A stretch of 64,000 bases of DNA from Aquimarina spongiae. GTDB taxonomy: Bacteria; Bacteroidota; Bacteroidia; Flavobacteriales; Flavobacteriaceae. A program made the translations under genes and the position numbers. The first letter of the stretch is position 1, and each line of letters begins with the position of its first letter. Below the pieces are notes generated by a model. That model was not told the DNA's origin. It worked only from the letters and a program-made list of their open reading frames with translations, and did not search any database. Below, piece by piece: positions 36,033-45,140 of the stretch. Location of the stretch: the NCBI RefSeq assembly GCF_900141785.1, contig NZ_FQYP01000001.1, positions 186,001-250,000 of the forward strand. Reading direction: 5' to 3'.

Positions 36033-36058
36033 TAAAAAAATCCCGCAATGCGCGGGAT
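36033..36058 (-). terminator. intrinsic terminator of the LytTR regulator gene
   Basis: ATCCCGC pairs with GCGGGAT (7 bp, 5-base loop); on the minus strand the hairpin is followed by a T run, placing it just beyond the regulator stop. It may also end priA read-through. Confidence 0.6.
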
Positions 36059-36082
36059 CCTTCTAAATATTTTTATCCATTA

Positions 36083-36796
36083 TTAACCGTTGAGAGCTTC
36101 TATTAAAGAATGCTTTTTATGACGGCTTAAAGGAATCTTTTCATCAGCGATTTCTATGTTTCGGCTGTTATAGCGTTCTACCTTATCCAGATTTACGATA
36201 TAGGATTTATGAATTCTTAAAAAACGATCGCTTGGTAATTGTGCTTCAAAAGATTTCATAGTTGCAAGAACTACTATAGGATCTCCTTCTTCCATAATCA
36301 GTTTTACATAGTCTCCTAAAGCCTCTACATATTTTAATTGATTCAAAAAGATTTTACGCTTTTTCAAATTGCTCTTTACAAAAATGTAATCATCGTCTTC
36401 TACTGCAGCATGTTCTGAACCTAAACGAGACATACTTAATGCTTTTTCTACAGCAGCATTAAACCGATCTTTTTTGATTGGTTTTCTTAAATAATCAACA
36501 GCATCATAATCAAAAGCTTTAAAAGCGTATTTTGTTTTCCCGGTAACAAAAATAATATGTGGTTTGTTTTCTAGGTCGTCTAATAAATCAAACCCAGTAA
36601 GTATTGGCATCTCGATATCCAGAAATAAAAGATCAACCGGAGTGTCGAGTAAACCGTTTTTAGTTTCTATAGCATTGTTCCATTCTGCCACTAGTTCTAG
36701 TGAAGAATGTTCATCTATAAGTTTAACTATGGCGAGCCTTTGGAGGCGGGAATCATCCACGACCGCACATTTTAATTGAGATTGTTCCACTTGCAT
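36083..36796 (-). CDS. LytTR-family response regulator
   Basis: A 237-aa two-component regulator. The receiver domain has VVDDSRLQR, the phospho-acceptor D60 in LLFLDIEMPIL, T/K switch residues in IIFVTGKTKYAFK and YLRKPIKKDRF. The C-terminal LytTR DNA-binding domain spans about residues 140-237 (FLNQLKYVEALGDYVKLI, FLRIHKSYIVNLDKVERY, IPLSRHKKHSL). No histidine kinase lies alongside, so its partner is elsewhere. It is divergent from the ribosomal protein operon. Confidence 0.9.
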   Translation of the reverse strand: MQVEQSQLKCAVVDDSRLQRLAIVKLIDEHSSLELVAEWNNAIETKNGLLDTPVDLLFLDIEMPILTGFDLLDDLENKPHIIFVTGKTKYAFKAFDYDAVDYLRKPIKKDRFNAAVEKALSMSRLGSEHAAVEDDDYIFVKSNLKKRKIFLNQLKYVEALGDYVKLIMEEGDPIVVLATMKSFEAQLPSDRFLRIHKSYIVNLDKVERYNSRNIEIADEKIPLSRHKKHSLIEALNG

Positions 36797-36815
36797 ACTG
36801 TTAAATATTCCAATA

Positions 36816-36847
36816 CAATATTAATGAATATATATTAGTTCCACAAA
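36816..36847 (-). promoter_or_regulatory. putative promoter of the LytTR regulator
   Basis: On the minus strand a TTTG (-33 side) is followed after 20 bases by TAATATTG, one base off TAnnTTTG. The box is about 20 bases before the start codon. Confidence 0.35.
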
Positions 36848-36901
36848 CATTTTACGCTTTTTATCGATAAAAAAGGTGTTTCATCGAAGTGAGAGAGGAG
36901 T

Positions 36902-36931
36902 TTGAAAATACAAAAAATAGTATTACTTTTG
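36902..36931 (+). promoter_or_regulatory. promoter of rpsF-rpsR-rplI
   Basis: TTG (36902-36904) and TACTTTTG (36924-36931) are separated by 19 bases, fitting the Bacteroidota TTG-N19-TAnnTTTG promoter. The rpsF start is about 30 bases further on. Confidence 0.55.
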
Positions 36932-36961
36932 CAGCCAATTTTAATTTAATTTTAGATTTTT

Positions 36962-37300
36962 ATGAGTCAATACGAAACTGTTTTCATCTTGAATCCCGTT
37001 TTATCTGAAGACCAGATAAAGGAAACAGTTAAGAAATACGAAGACATTCTTGTTTCTAACGGTGCCAAGATGATATCAAAAGAGGACTGGGGGCTTAAGA
37101 AGCTTGCCTATGCTATCCAACACAAAAAGAGTGGTTTTTATCATTTGTTTGAATACCAGGTATCTGGTGAAGCAATTAACCCTTTAGAGGTTGAATTTAG
37201 AAGAGATGAACGAGTAATGCGTTATTTAACTGTAAAGTTAGACAAACATGCAATTGCTTGGGCAGAGAAGAGAAGAAATAGAAACAAACAAAAAGCTTAA
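36962..37300 (+). CDS. rpsF: 30S ribosomal protein S6
   Basis: A 112-aa protein with the S6 pattern: MSQYETVFILNPVLSEDQI, DWGLKKLAYAIQHKKSGFYH and FRRDERVMRYLTVKLDKHA. It binds S18 on the small-subunit platform, and rpsR follows three bases later, as in most bacteria. The start is ATG, with a good promoter immediately upstream. Confidence 0.97.
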   Translation: MSQYETVFILNPVLSEDQIKETVKKYEDILVSNGAKMISKEDWGLKKLAYAIQHKKSGFYHLFEYQVSGEAINPLEVEFRRDERVMRYLTVKLDKHAIAWAEKRRNRNKQKA

Positions 37301-37303
37301 TTT

Positions 37304-37600
37304 ATGTCATCTATAGAACAACAAGCTAAAGGAAAAAAAGACGGAGAGATCAGATATCTTACTCCACTTAATATAGATACTACAAAAAATAAGAAGTACT
37401 GTCGTTTCAAAAAGTCAGGTATTAAATATATCGATTATAAAGATCCTGATTTCTTAATGGCATTCGTAAACGAGCAAGGAAAGTTATTACCACGTCGTTT
37501 AACAGGAACTTCATTAAAATATCAACGTAAAGTAAGTGTTGCTGTAAAAAGAGCTAGACACTTAGCATTAATGCCATACGTTGGAGATTTATTAAAATAA
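37304..37600 (+). CDS. rpsR: 30S ribosomal protein S18
   Basis: A 98-aa protein. The conserved S18 core is [20 protein letters not shown] and [20 protein letters not shown], ending [16 protein letters not shown]. The N-terminal extension of ~20 residues ([20 protein letters not shown]) is typical of Bacteroidota. It lies between rpsF and rplI in the standard order. Confidence 0.97.
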   Translation: MSSIEQQAKGKKDGEIRYLTPLNIDTTKNKKYCRFKKSGIKYIDYKDPDFLMAFVNEQGKLLPRRLTGTSLKYQRKVSVAVKRARHLALMPYVGDLLK

Positions 37601-37616
37601 AATTCGTCATAACATT

Positions 37617-38069
37617 ATGGAACTTATATTAAAAAGAGACGTTGAAAATCTAGGATTTGCAGACGATATCGTAGAAGTGAAGAATGGTTATGGGCGTAAC
37701 TTCCTAATACCTCAAGGTTTTGCTGTGTTGGCTACTCCTTCTGCAAAGAAAGTGTTGACTGAAACATTAAAGCAAAGAGCTTTTAAAGAGAAGAAAGAAA
37801 TCGAAGATGCTCAAAAAGTAGCTAAGAAAATCGGAGATTTAGAAATTAAGATCGCTGCAAAAGTAGGAGCTGGAGATAAGTTATTTGGTTCTGTATCTAA
37901 TGCAGATGTATCTGAGGCACTTGCTAAAGAAGGTGTAGAGTTAGAGAAGAAATATATTTCTGTACCAGGAGGAAACATTAAACGTCTTGGTCAGTACGAA
38001 GCTTCTGTTCGTCTTCATAGAGCAGTGATTGCTCCTCTTAACTTTGAAGTTATACCACAAGCTAAGTAG
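37617..38069 (+). CDS. rplI: 50S ribosomal protein L9
   Basis: A 150-aa protein with the L9 N-terminal signature MELILKRDVENLGFADDIVEVKNGYGRNFLIPQG, here given in pieces: MELILKRDVENLG, KNGYGRNFLIPQGFA. The long central helix and C-terminal domain (KLFGSVSNADVSEALAK) are intact. It ends the S6-S18-L9 operon, and a terminator follows at 38095. Confidence 0.97.
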   Translation: MELILKRDVENLGFADDIVEVKNGYGRNFLIPQGFAVLATPSAKKVLTETLKQRAFKEKKEIEDAQKVAKKIGDLEIKIAAKVGAGDKLFGSVSNADVSEALAKEGVELEKKYISVPGGNIKRLGQYEASVRLHRAVIAPLNFEVIPQAK

Positions 38070-38094
38070 TTAATAACTCTAGTATAAATAAAGA

Positions 38095-38126
38095 AAAGAT
38101 CGCTCATTTGAGCGATCTTTTTATTT
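38095..38126 (+). terminator. intrinsic terminator of the S6-S18-L9 operon
   Basis: AAAGATCGCTC pairs with GAGCGATCTTT in an 11-bp stem with a four-base loop and a following T-rich tract. Confidence 0.8.
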
Positions 38127-38173
38127 TAAATTTAATAGTAGATTAATACTTACCTAAATTCACGCAAGTTTAT

Positions 38174-41100
38174 ATGAAAAAAGTTATTTTCCTCCTTTTT
38201 GTTACAATTGCTGGGTTTATTGGTCATTCGCAAGTAACTACTTCTAATATTTCGGGAGTGGTATACGACAATAATGATCAGTTGTTACCAGGAGCAAATG
38301 TAACTGCCGTTCATAGTCCTACAGGTACATCGTATGGAGGCGTTACCAATTTTGACGGACGTTTTGATTTGATTAATCTTAGGGTTGGTGGCCCCTATAG
38401 AATTACGATTAGCTATGTAGGTTTTAAGAAGCAATTAATTGATGATGTTTTTCTTCAATTAGGTCAAACCTATAATGCTTCGATTGTTTTGGTTGAAGAT
38501 GATAACCAGTTAGAAGAAGTGGTTATCACATCTAATAAGAGTAATACCTTTAGTAGTGAGCGTACTGGCGCAGAGACTAGTATTGGGAACAGAGAATTGA
38601 AAGCACTCCCAACCATTACCCGCTCTGCGGCAGATTTTTATCGTTTAGAACCTACTGCGTCTAGTAATGGTTCTTTTGGGGGTAGAAATGATCAGTTTAA
38701 CAACTTTAGTTTAGACGGTTCTATCTTTAATAACCCTTTTGGATTGGATGCTGCTACTCCAGGAGGTCAAACCAATGCGCAACCTATCTCTCTGGATGCC
38801 ATTGATCAGATTCAGGTGTCTACCGCACCTTATGATGTCACTCAGGCAGGTTTTACTGGAGCTTCGGTAAATGCAGTCACCAAGAGTGGTACCAATCAAT
38901 GGAAAGGTACGGTATATGGATTTTATCGTAATCAGGATATGACCGGAGATAAAGTAGGGGATGATGATATTATAGTACCTGATCTTACGCAAGCTCAATA
39001 TGGGGTGAGTGTAGGAGGACCAATCATCAAGAACAAATTATTCATTTTTGGAAATTTTGAAAAAGATGATCGTGAAGATCTAGGGTCAAACTTCTTGGCA
39101 GCAAGACCTGGATTATCAGGAGCAAATGTATCCCGTGTAACTGCTGAAGATTTGGAATTTGTATCCCAGCAATTGGCTACTTTGGGTTACGAAACGGGTC
39201 CATTTGAAGGATATACGCATGACACCGAATCTACAAAGGGTATCCTGAAATTAGATTGGAACATTAATAACAATCACCGTTTGGCAGTTATTTACAATTT
39301 TTTGGACGCTTCAAGAGATCTTCCTGCTAATCCAGAGGCAATTGGTAGAAGAGGTCCTGATTTGACAACACTTCAATTTAGAAACTCAGGATATAGAATC
39401 AATAATAAGATTAACTCCTTCTTAGTAGAGTTAAACTCAAACTTTGGATCCAAAGGTAATATTTCTAATAAGTTTCAAGCTGGATATACATTTTTTGATG
39501 ATAGTAGGGATCCATTTTCTGCTCCTGCACCACCGATCAATATTCAGGAAGAAGGTGTACGCTATATTGTTGCGGGACATGAGCCTTTTTCGATCAACAA
39601 CCGTTTGGAACAACGAGTGTATCAGGTGACAAATAACCTTAATATTGTAACAGGAGATCATACCTTAACCTTTGGGGGTACTTTTGAAAGATTTGAGTTC
39701 GACAACTCCTTTAATCTTGGGGTGTTTGATTTTCCTGGAGATGCCGATGCTGGTCAGGGGCCAGTAAGTACCTTTTTTGATGCCTTTCAGAGTGTGAGAA
39801 CAGATCCGTTAAACCCAGGAACAAGTTTTGAAGAAGCCATTAATAATGGTACCATTGGAGCAGCACTGGCTAATGCACAAAATGTATTTGCTGCCAATAA
39901 TGCCAACGATAGTTGGGCCTTGGCAGAAACCAATGTGGGTCAGTTTGCATTGTATGCCCAGGATAAATGGAAAATAAATGATAAACTTACGGTGACTTAT
40001 GGATTAAGAATCGATCAGCCGCTATATTTTGATACCGAAGATAAAATTGCTGAGAATATCGAAAGAGCGGCAGGAGGAACTTTTCCTGATGGGAACTATC
40101 AGCCAGGTATTACCTATTTTGATGAGAATGGAAATCCAACACAGTTAAATAGTTTGGATCTACCAACACGTAGATTGTTGGTGTCTCCAAGATTTGGATT
40201 TAATTATGATGTAAAAGGAGATAACTCTTTCCAAATTCGAGGAGGAATAGGTATTTTTACAGGACGCTTACCTTTTGTTTGGATTGGAAACCAGGTAGCA
40301 AATCCAAATTTCTTTTTCTATACCACCTCGTCTCCTGATTTTAGATTTCCTCAAGTTTGGAGAAACAGTCTAGGTATTGATTACCGATTTAAAAATGGGA
40401 TCATAGCTACTACAGATATTATTTATACAGAGGATGTAAATGCGCAGATGGTAAGAAACTTTGGATTGAGAACGCCGAGCGGTACACTAAATGGGGTTGA
40501 TAATCGACCTGTATATTTACCTTCGGATAGAGCAGTTAATGAATTTGGCGGAATTACCAATGCTTATGTCTTCACCAATACCAATGTTGGGCACTCATTC
40601 AACTGGTCTTTTAAGTTGCAGAAGAATTTTCAAAATGGTTTGTATGCGAGTATAGCCTATAATTTCCTCGAAGCAGAAGATGCAAGTTCTCTAGATGCTG
40701 AAATCTCTAGTGACGCTTTTGATCGAAATCCTGCATTGGGAAATGTAAATCAAGCGGTGAGTACCACCGCGCGTTATGGGGATAAGCACCGTATTGTCGG
40801 ACAGTTAAACAAAACGTTCAGTTACGGTAAAAATAAGCAATGGAGAACATCTATTGGTGCTTTTTACGAATATGCGCAAGGAGGAAGATTCTCGTATACT
40901 TATTCTGGAGACATCAATGGAGATGGCTCGCCACTTAATGATTTGATTTATATTCCTACTACAGATGAATTGGCGACCTATAACTTTAGTGGAGCCGATT
41001 TCAACGAGAGAGAAGCACAAAGAGTCGCTTTGGAAGCGTATATACAGCAAGATGAGTATTTACGCGAGCGAAGAGGTAGCTATGCAGAGAAATATGCAAT

Positions 41101-41401
41101 ATTAAGCCCCTGGAGGGGAAGATGGGATATCAAATTACTTCAGGATTATGATATTCAAATCGGAGACAGAACCAATACCATTCAATTAAGTTTGGATATC
41201 CTTAATTTTGGTAACTTATTGAATTCGGATTGGGGGGTAATCGAAATTCCTGTAAATGATCAGCCTATAGGGGTGAGTGTAGATAATACAGGTACTCCTT
41301 TGTATTCATTTGATGTTTCTCAAACCAGGACTTTTGCCAACGATTTTAGTTTGGATTCTAGATGGCAGGCACAGGTGGGATTACGATATATTTTTAATTA
41401 A
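38174..41401 (+). CDS. Oar-like TonB-dependent outer-membrane receptor
   Basis: A 1075-aa outer-membrane protein. It has signal peptide MKKVIFLLFVTIAGFIGHSQ, then a carboxypeptidase-regulatory-like domain (SNISGVVYDNNDQLLPGAN, FDGRFDLINLRVGG) at about residues 25-115, then a plug domain (about 130-240, with FSLDGSIFNNPFGLD and VTKSGTNQWKGTVYG). A 22-strand-type barrel follows, ending in LRYIFN. No clear TonB box is obvious before the plug. The Oar-like group lacks a known substrate. It is flanked by hairpins, so it is probably transcribed on its own. Confidence 0.88.
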   Translation: MKKVIFLLFVTIAGFIGHSQVTTSNISGVVYDNNDQLLPGANVTAVHSPTGTSYGGVTNFDGRFDLINLRVGGPYRITISYVGFKKQLIDDVFLQLGQTYNASIVLVEDDNQLEEVVITSNKSNTFSSERTGAETSIGNRELKALPTITRSAADFYRLEPTASSNGSFGGRNDQFNNFSLDGSIFNNPFGLDAATPGGQTNAQPISLDAIDQIQVSTAPYDVTQAGFTGASVNAVTKSGTNQWKGTVYGFYRNQDMTGDKVGDDDIIVPDLTQAQYGVSVGGPIIKNKLFIFGNFEKDDREDLGSNFLAARPGLSGANVSRVTAEDLEFVSQQLATLGYETGPFEGYTHDTESTKGILKLDWNINNNHRLAVIYNFLDASRDLPANPEAIGRRGPDLTTLQFRNSGYRINNKINSFLVELNSNFGSKGNISNKFQAGYTFFDDSRDPFSAPAPPINIQEEGVRYIVAGHEPFSINNRLEQRVYQVTNNLNIVTGDHTLTFGGTFERFEFDNSFNLGVFDFPGDADAGQGPVSTFFDAFQSVRTDPLNPGTSFEEAINNGTIGAALANAQNVFAANNANDSWALAETNVGQFALYAQDKWKINDKLTVTYGLRIDQPLYFDTEDKIAENIERAAGGTFPDGNYQPGITYFDENGNPTQLNSLDLPTRRLLVSPRFGFNYDVKGDNSFQIRGGIGIFTGRLPFVWIGNQVANPNFFFYTTSSPDFRFPQVWRNSLGIDYRFKNGIIATTDIIYTEDVNAQMVRNFGLRTPSGTLNGVDNRPVYLPSDRAVNEFGGITNAYVFTNTNVGHSFNWSFKLQKNFQNGLYASIAYNFLEAEDASSLDAEISSDAFDRNPALGNVNQAVSTTARYGDKHRIVGQLNKTFSYGKNKQWRTSIGAFYEYAQGGRFSYTYSGDINGDGSPLNDLIYIPTTDELATYNFSGADFNEREAQRVALEAYIQQDEYLRERRGSYAEKYAILSPWRGRWDIKLLQDYDIQIGDRTNTIQLSLDILNFGNLLNSDWGVIEIPVNDQPIGVSVDNTGTPLYSFDVSQTRTFANDFSLDSRWQAQVGLRYIFN

Positions 41402-41421
41402 GGTCATAATATACTTAAGAT

Positions 41422-41451
41422 AAAAGGTGCCGGTTTAGGCGCCTTTTTTTG
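41422..41451 (+). terminator. intrinsic terminator after the Oar-like receptor
   Basis: AAAGGTGCC pairs with GGCGCCTTT (one G-T pair) around a six-base loop, followed by a T run. Confidence 0.75.
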
Positions 41452-41543
41452 TTTGGGTAAATTTCTTGGCAATTCATTTTTTTAAGGATGATCAAACTGA
41501 AATGTACTTTGAATATTATTGATGTAAATCCTCAATTTATAGT

Positions 41544-41551
41544 TACTTTTG
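41544..41551 (+). promoter_or_regulatory. putative -7 element for the 41589 gene
   Basis: TACTTTTG matches TAnnTTTG exactly, 38 bases before the start codon. The nearest -33 TTG (41519) is 22 bases away, a little long. Confidence 0.35.
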
Positions 41552-41588
41552 CAAACCATTTCAAACGAGAAAATAAAAGTTTATTACA

Positions 41589-42071
41589 ATGAAATACCAA
41601 CGGTTAAGCAAGGAACAATTAGAAGAGTTACATGTTGAATTTATTAACTTCTTGGCAACCCAATCGATAACTGCAGAAGAATGGAGTGAAATCAAAGTCA
41701 ATAAACCTGAGGTAGCAGAGGAAGAGATAGACGTGTTTAGTGATCTCGTATGGGAAAAAGTATTAGGGAATGCACAGTACTTAGAACATTTTTCACAAGA
41801 TCAAATACATCTGTTCGAATTAGACGAAAACGAAATGCATCTAATTGCGATAAAAGTAAATAACGACAGTATTGATCTTACAACTCAAGAAGGTTACAGT
41901 TGGCTTCGCGACAATTTGATGAACGATGATGTGGTTTTTTACAATGCATCAAAAGGGTATAGTGAAGATAGAAACCTGGATAAGTTTCAGCTAATCCAGA
42001 AAGGAGCCAATATCACCCGTGGGGAACTATATCATTATTTTGAAAAATTGGTAAACGCTAAAGAACTATAA
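41589..42071 (+). CDS. conserved Bacteroidota protein, possibly DUF6495
   Basis: A 160-aa acidic cytoplasmic protein beginning MKYQRLSKEQLEELHVEFI, with AEEWSEIKVNKPEVAEEEID and a central HLFELDENEMHLIAIKVN. The family is restricted to Bacteroidota as far as I recall; the DUF number is from memory. No enzymatic motif is visible. It converges with the ABC permease gene, with 15 bases between the stop codons. Confidence 0.7.
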   Translation: MKYQRLSKEQLEELHVEFINFLATQSITAEEWSEIKVNKPEVAEEEIDVFSDLVWEKVLGNAQYLEHFSQDQIHLFELDENEMHLIAIKVNNDSIDLTTQEGYSWLRDNLMNDDVVFYNASKGYSEDRNLDKFQLIQKGANITRGELYHYFEKLVNAKEL

Positions 42072-42086
42072 GTTAGCGGTTACACA

Positions 42087-43322
42087 TTATTCATATCGCA
42101 AAGATTCTATAGGATCTTGCTTGGCTGCCTTTATAGCGGGGTATAAACCAGAGACAACAGCAGTCAAAAATGAAGTCACCACTGCGGCGAACATGGCAAG
42201 CCAAGGTACAGAAAACTGAAAATTAGATAAATTTGCAGCAAGACTTCCTACCAGAATCCCGAGTATTATACCGATCACTCCTCCAAGTTGCCCTATGATT
42301 ACTGTTTCCAGGAAGAACTGACCAGAAATAGTGTGTTTTTTGGCTCCTAAAGCTTTTCTAACCCCTATTTCTCTAGTGCGCTCAGTTACAGATACCAACA
42401 TGATATTCATTAGTGCGATCGAAGAACCAAAGATGGTAATAATACTAATGATCCATGCGGCTATGTATAAATAAGAGGTAATGCTAGCTATACGATTAAT
42501 TAGATCATCACTACGCTCGAGCCCAAAATTGTTTTCTTCTATGGGATTCAGTCCTCTCACATTTCTAAAAGTGATAATAGCTTCATCTTGAGCGCCTTCC
42601 AAATATTGTTTGTCATTAACTTTTACACTTATGTTATAATTGATATTGGGCAAGGTATAAATTGATCTTGCGGTTTGAATAGGGATAAGCACGCGTAAAT
42701 CTTGATTGTTTCTGAAGGTAGCTCCTTTACTTTCTAATAAACCGATAATCTTAAATTTTGCACCACGAATACTGATCGTTTTACCAATAGGATCTGTGTT
42801 TTTAAACAAACTCTTTTTGAAATCGGATCCAATTAAACAAACATGATTGTTATTTTCGATATCAAAAAAGGTAAAGTTTCTTCCTTTTTCAATTTCTGTA
42901 CCGGAGTTTTCCAAATAATTTTCATTAACTCCCAATACTGCCACTTCCGGATCTGTTTTTTCACTTTCAAAACGCACTTCAGCATTTCGTGTACCCGTAA
43001 AATATAAAGATGTTTTGGTATAAGGGAACTCAAACTTATCGACAAATTGTTTTACGTTACGATAACTGATAATAGGATTAACTTTTTCCCGATTACGATT
43101 GTTTCTGGTATTAAATTCGTATCGCTGGATATTAAAAGTATTTGAACCCATGGAGGCAAAATCCCCAGTAATGGTCTTTTCCAAAGCACCCAAAAATGTC
43201 AAAATACCAACAAGGGCCGTGATCCCTATGGCAATAATTAGGATAGTAAGGACAGTACGCAGTACCTGACCTCGAATTGAATCCATCGCGATTCTAACAT
43301 TCTCTCTAAACAGTGAAAACAT
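42087..43322 (-). CDS. MacB-type ABC transporter permease (FtsX fold)
   Basis: A 411-aa membrane protein. The N-terminal helix (RTVLTILIIAIGITALVGIL) is followed by a large periplasmic MacB_PCD domain (about residues 45-275) and three C-terminal transmembrane helices of the FtsX fold. These include EVTERTREIGVRKALGAKK-type sequence (here VTERTREIGVRKALGAKKH), the segment that couples to the ATPase, and a tail AIKAAKQDPIESLRYE. No ATPase gene is adjacent. It may be part of an efflux or lipoprotein-export machine. The gene lies between the convergent 41589 gene and the divergent hisS. Confidence 0.9.
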   Translation of the reverse strand: MFSLFRENVRIAMDSIRGQVLRTVLTILIIAIGITALVGILTFLGALEKTITGDFASMGSNTFNIQRYEFNTRNNRNREKVNPIISYRNVKQFVDKFEFPYTKTSLYFTGTRNAEVRFESEKTDPEVAVLGVNENYLENSGTEIEKGRNFTFFDIENNNHVCLIGSDFKKSLFKNTDPIGKTISIRGAKFKIIGLLESKGATFRNNQDLRVLIPIQTARSIYTLPNINYNISVKVNDKQYLEGAQDEAIITFRNVRGLNPIEENNFGLERSDDLINRIASITSYLYIAAWIISIITIFGSSIALMNIMLVSVTERTREIGVRKALGAKKHTISGQFFLETVIIGQLGGVIGIILGILVGSLAANLSNFQFSVPWLAMFAAVVTSFLTAVVSGLYPAIKAAKQDPIESLRYE

Positions 43323-43505
43323 AAGTATACAATTAACCGGTTTGCTCTATAAGACTACAAAACCCCTTTAAAGTTACTCCAAAAAAACAAAATTTATGAT
43401 TTGAAGAAAGTCTTATACATATTTGTCTTCAAATTTTGAGTCTTTTTTAGATATTTGCAACCTTATAACAGACGAATACAATCGTCTTGAATTTGAACAA
43501 AGCAA

Positions 43506-44876
43506 ATGGCACAAAAACCTTCTATACCTAAGGGAACAAGAGATTTTTCACCAGTAGAGGTGGCAAAAAGAGGATACATCATGGATACGATCAAAGAACA
43601 ATTTAAGTTGTTTGGTTTTCAGCCTATTGAAACTCCTAGTTTTGAAAATAGTGAAACCTTGATGGGTAAATACGGTGAAGAAGGAGATCGGCTTATTTTT
43701 AAAATCCTAAACAGCGGTGATTATCTGAAGAAAGTAGATGAAACCTTATATCAGGCTAAGGATAGTACAAAAATGACTGCAAAGATTAGTGAAAAAGCTT
43801 TGCGATACGATCTTACAGTACCTTTTGCGCGATATGTGGTACAACATCAAAATGAGATTGACTTTCCGTTTAAACGCTACCAGATTCAACCGGTATGGAG
43901 AGCAGATCGACCTCAAAAAGGAAGATTTAGAGAATTTTATCAGTGTGATGCCGATGTGGTGGGTAGTACATCGCTTTGGCAAGAGATAGATTTGATCCAA
44001 TTGTATGATAAGGTATTCACTAAGTTGAACTTGCAAGGGGTTACGATCAAAATCAACAATAGGAAGATCCTTTCTGGTATTGCCGAAGTGATTGGTGCTA
44101 GCGATAAGCTCATCGATTTTACAGTAGCTTTGGATAAATTGGATAAAATTGGTGAAGATGGTGTAAAAAAGGAGATGAAAGAAAAAGGGATCTCTGATGA
44201 AGCGATAGAAAAGGTGAAACCATTATTCAGTTTTGAAGGAAGTACTACAGAAAAAATAGCCAAGCTTAAAACGTTGCTAGCTTCTTCTGAAGAAGGAACA
44301 AAAGGAGTAGAGGAGCTTGAGTTTATTACCAATACAATTAATGAAATATCGCTACAGACTGCGAATTTGGATCTGGATGTAACTTTGGCAAGGGGGTTGA
44401 ACTATTATACAGGAGCAATTTTTGAAGTAGCTGCGCCAAAAGAGGTGAAAATGGGATCCATTGGTGGTGGCGGAAGATATGACGACCTTACGGGTATTTT
44501 TGGATTGAAAAATGTGAGTGGGGTAGGGATATCTTTTGGTTTGGATAGAATTTATTTGGTGCTAGAAGAATTAGGACTCTTTCCAGAAACCGTAGCCTTA
44601 TCCACCAAAGCGTTGTTTATTAATTTTGGAGATAAAGAAGCGTTGTATTGTGCCAAAACAATTATCAAGTTAAGAAGCGAAGGAATCATTGCTGAGTTAT
44701 ATCCAGATAGTGCAAAAATGAAAAAGCAAATGGGTTACGCCAATAAAAGAGCAATTCCTTATGTCATCTTGGTGGGAACTTCAGAAATAGAGAAAGAAAC
44801 GTATACTGTAAAAGACATGCAGTCCGGAACTCAAAATGAAATGAACTTTGAAGCGTTGAAAGATATTCTTTTGTAG
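43506..44876 (+). CDS. hisS: histidine-tRNA ligase
   Basis: A 456-aa class II synthetase. Motif 1 is [15 protein letters not shown] near the start; motif 2 and histidine-binding elements are [13 protein letters not shown] and [20 protein letters not shown]. The histidine A motif is [15 protein letters not shown], motif 3 is [12 protein letters not shown], and the anticodon-binding domain spans about residues 365-456. All motifs are complete. The upstream ABC permease is divergent. About 265 bases separate it from the giant exported protein downstream. Confidence 0.97.
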   Translation: MAQKPSIPKGTRDFSPVEVAKRGYIMDTIKEQFKLFGFQPIETPSFENSETLMGKYGEEGDRLIFKILNSGDYLKKVDETLYQAKDSTKMTAKISEKALRYDLTVPFARYVVQHQNEIDFPFKRYQIQPVWRADRPQKGRFREFYQCDADVVGSTSLWQEIDLIQLYDKVFTKLNLQGVTIKINNRKILSGIAEVIGASDKLIDFTVALDKLDKIGEDGVKKEMKEKGISDEAIEKVKPLFSFEGSTTEKIAKLKTLLASSEEGTKGVEELEFITNTINEISLQTANLDLDVTLARGLNYYTGAIFEVAAPKEVKMGSIGGGGRYDDLTGIFGLKNVSGVGISFGLDRIYLVLEELGLFPETVALSTKALFINFGDKEALYCAKTIIKLRSEGIIAELYPDSAKMKKQMGYANKRAIPYVILVGTSEIEKETYTVKDMQSGTQNEMNFEALKDILL

Positions 44877-45015
44877 TTTAAAGTTGCTGATATTTCTACA
44901 AAAATTACCGGTGTTTTTGAATGCATTAAACTCCTTGGTTTACATATTTTTAGGGTGATGATTTTGATGCATTTCGACTTGTGTTTTTTTAATTATCTTT
45001 ACACCACAATAGAAT

Positions 45016-45027
45016 GTTAAATTTAAC
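45016..45027. promoter_or_regulatory. 12-bp palindrome upstream of the giant exported-protein locus
   Basis: GTTAAATTTAAC is a perfect palindrome, followed by a related GTTAAGTTAA. A TATCTTTA box, one base off TAnnTTTG, lies at 44994-45001. The intergenic space (44877-45140) contains nothing else I can name. A regulator site for the downstream locus is possible. Confidence 0.3.
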
Positions 45028-45140
45028 GTTATAGTTAAGTTAAAAAGCTATTGTTGAAAATAATGCCCTAAATGTTTTCGTAGAGTTTTAGTTTTTGAGG
45101 AAGGGGATTATGATTACACACCTTACTCTTAAAACTTTGT

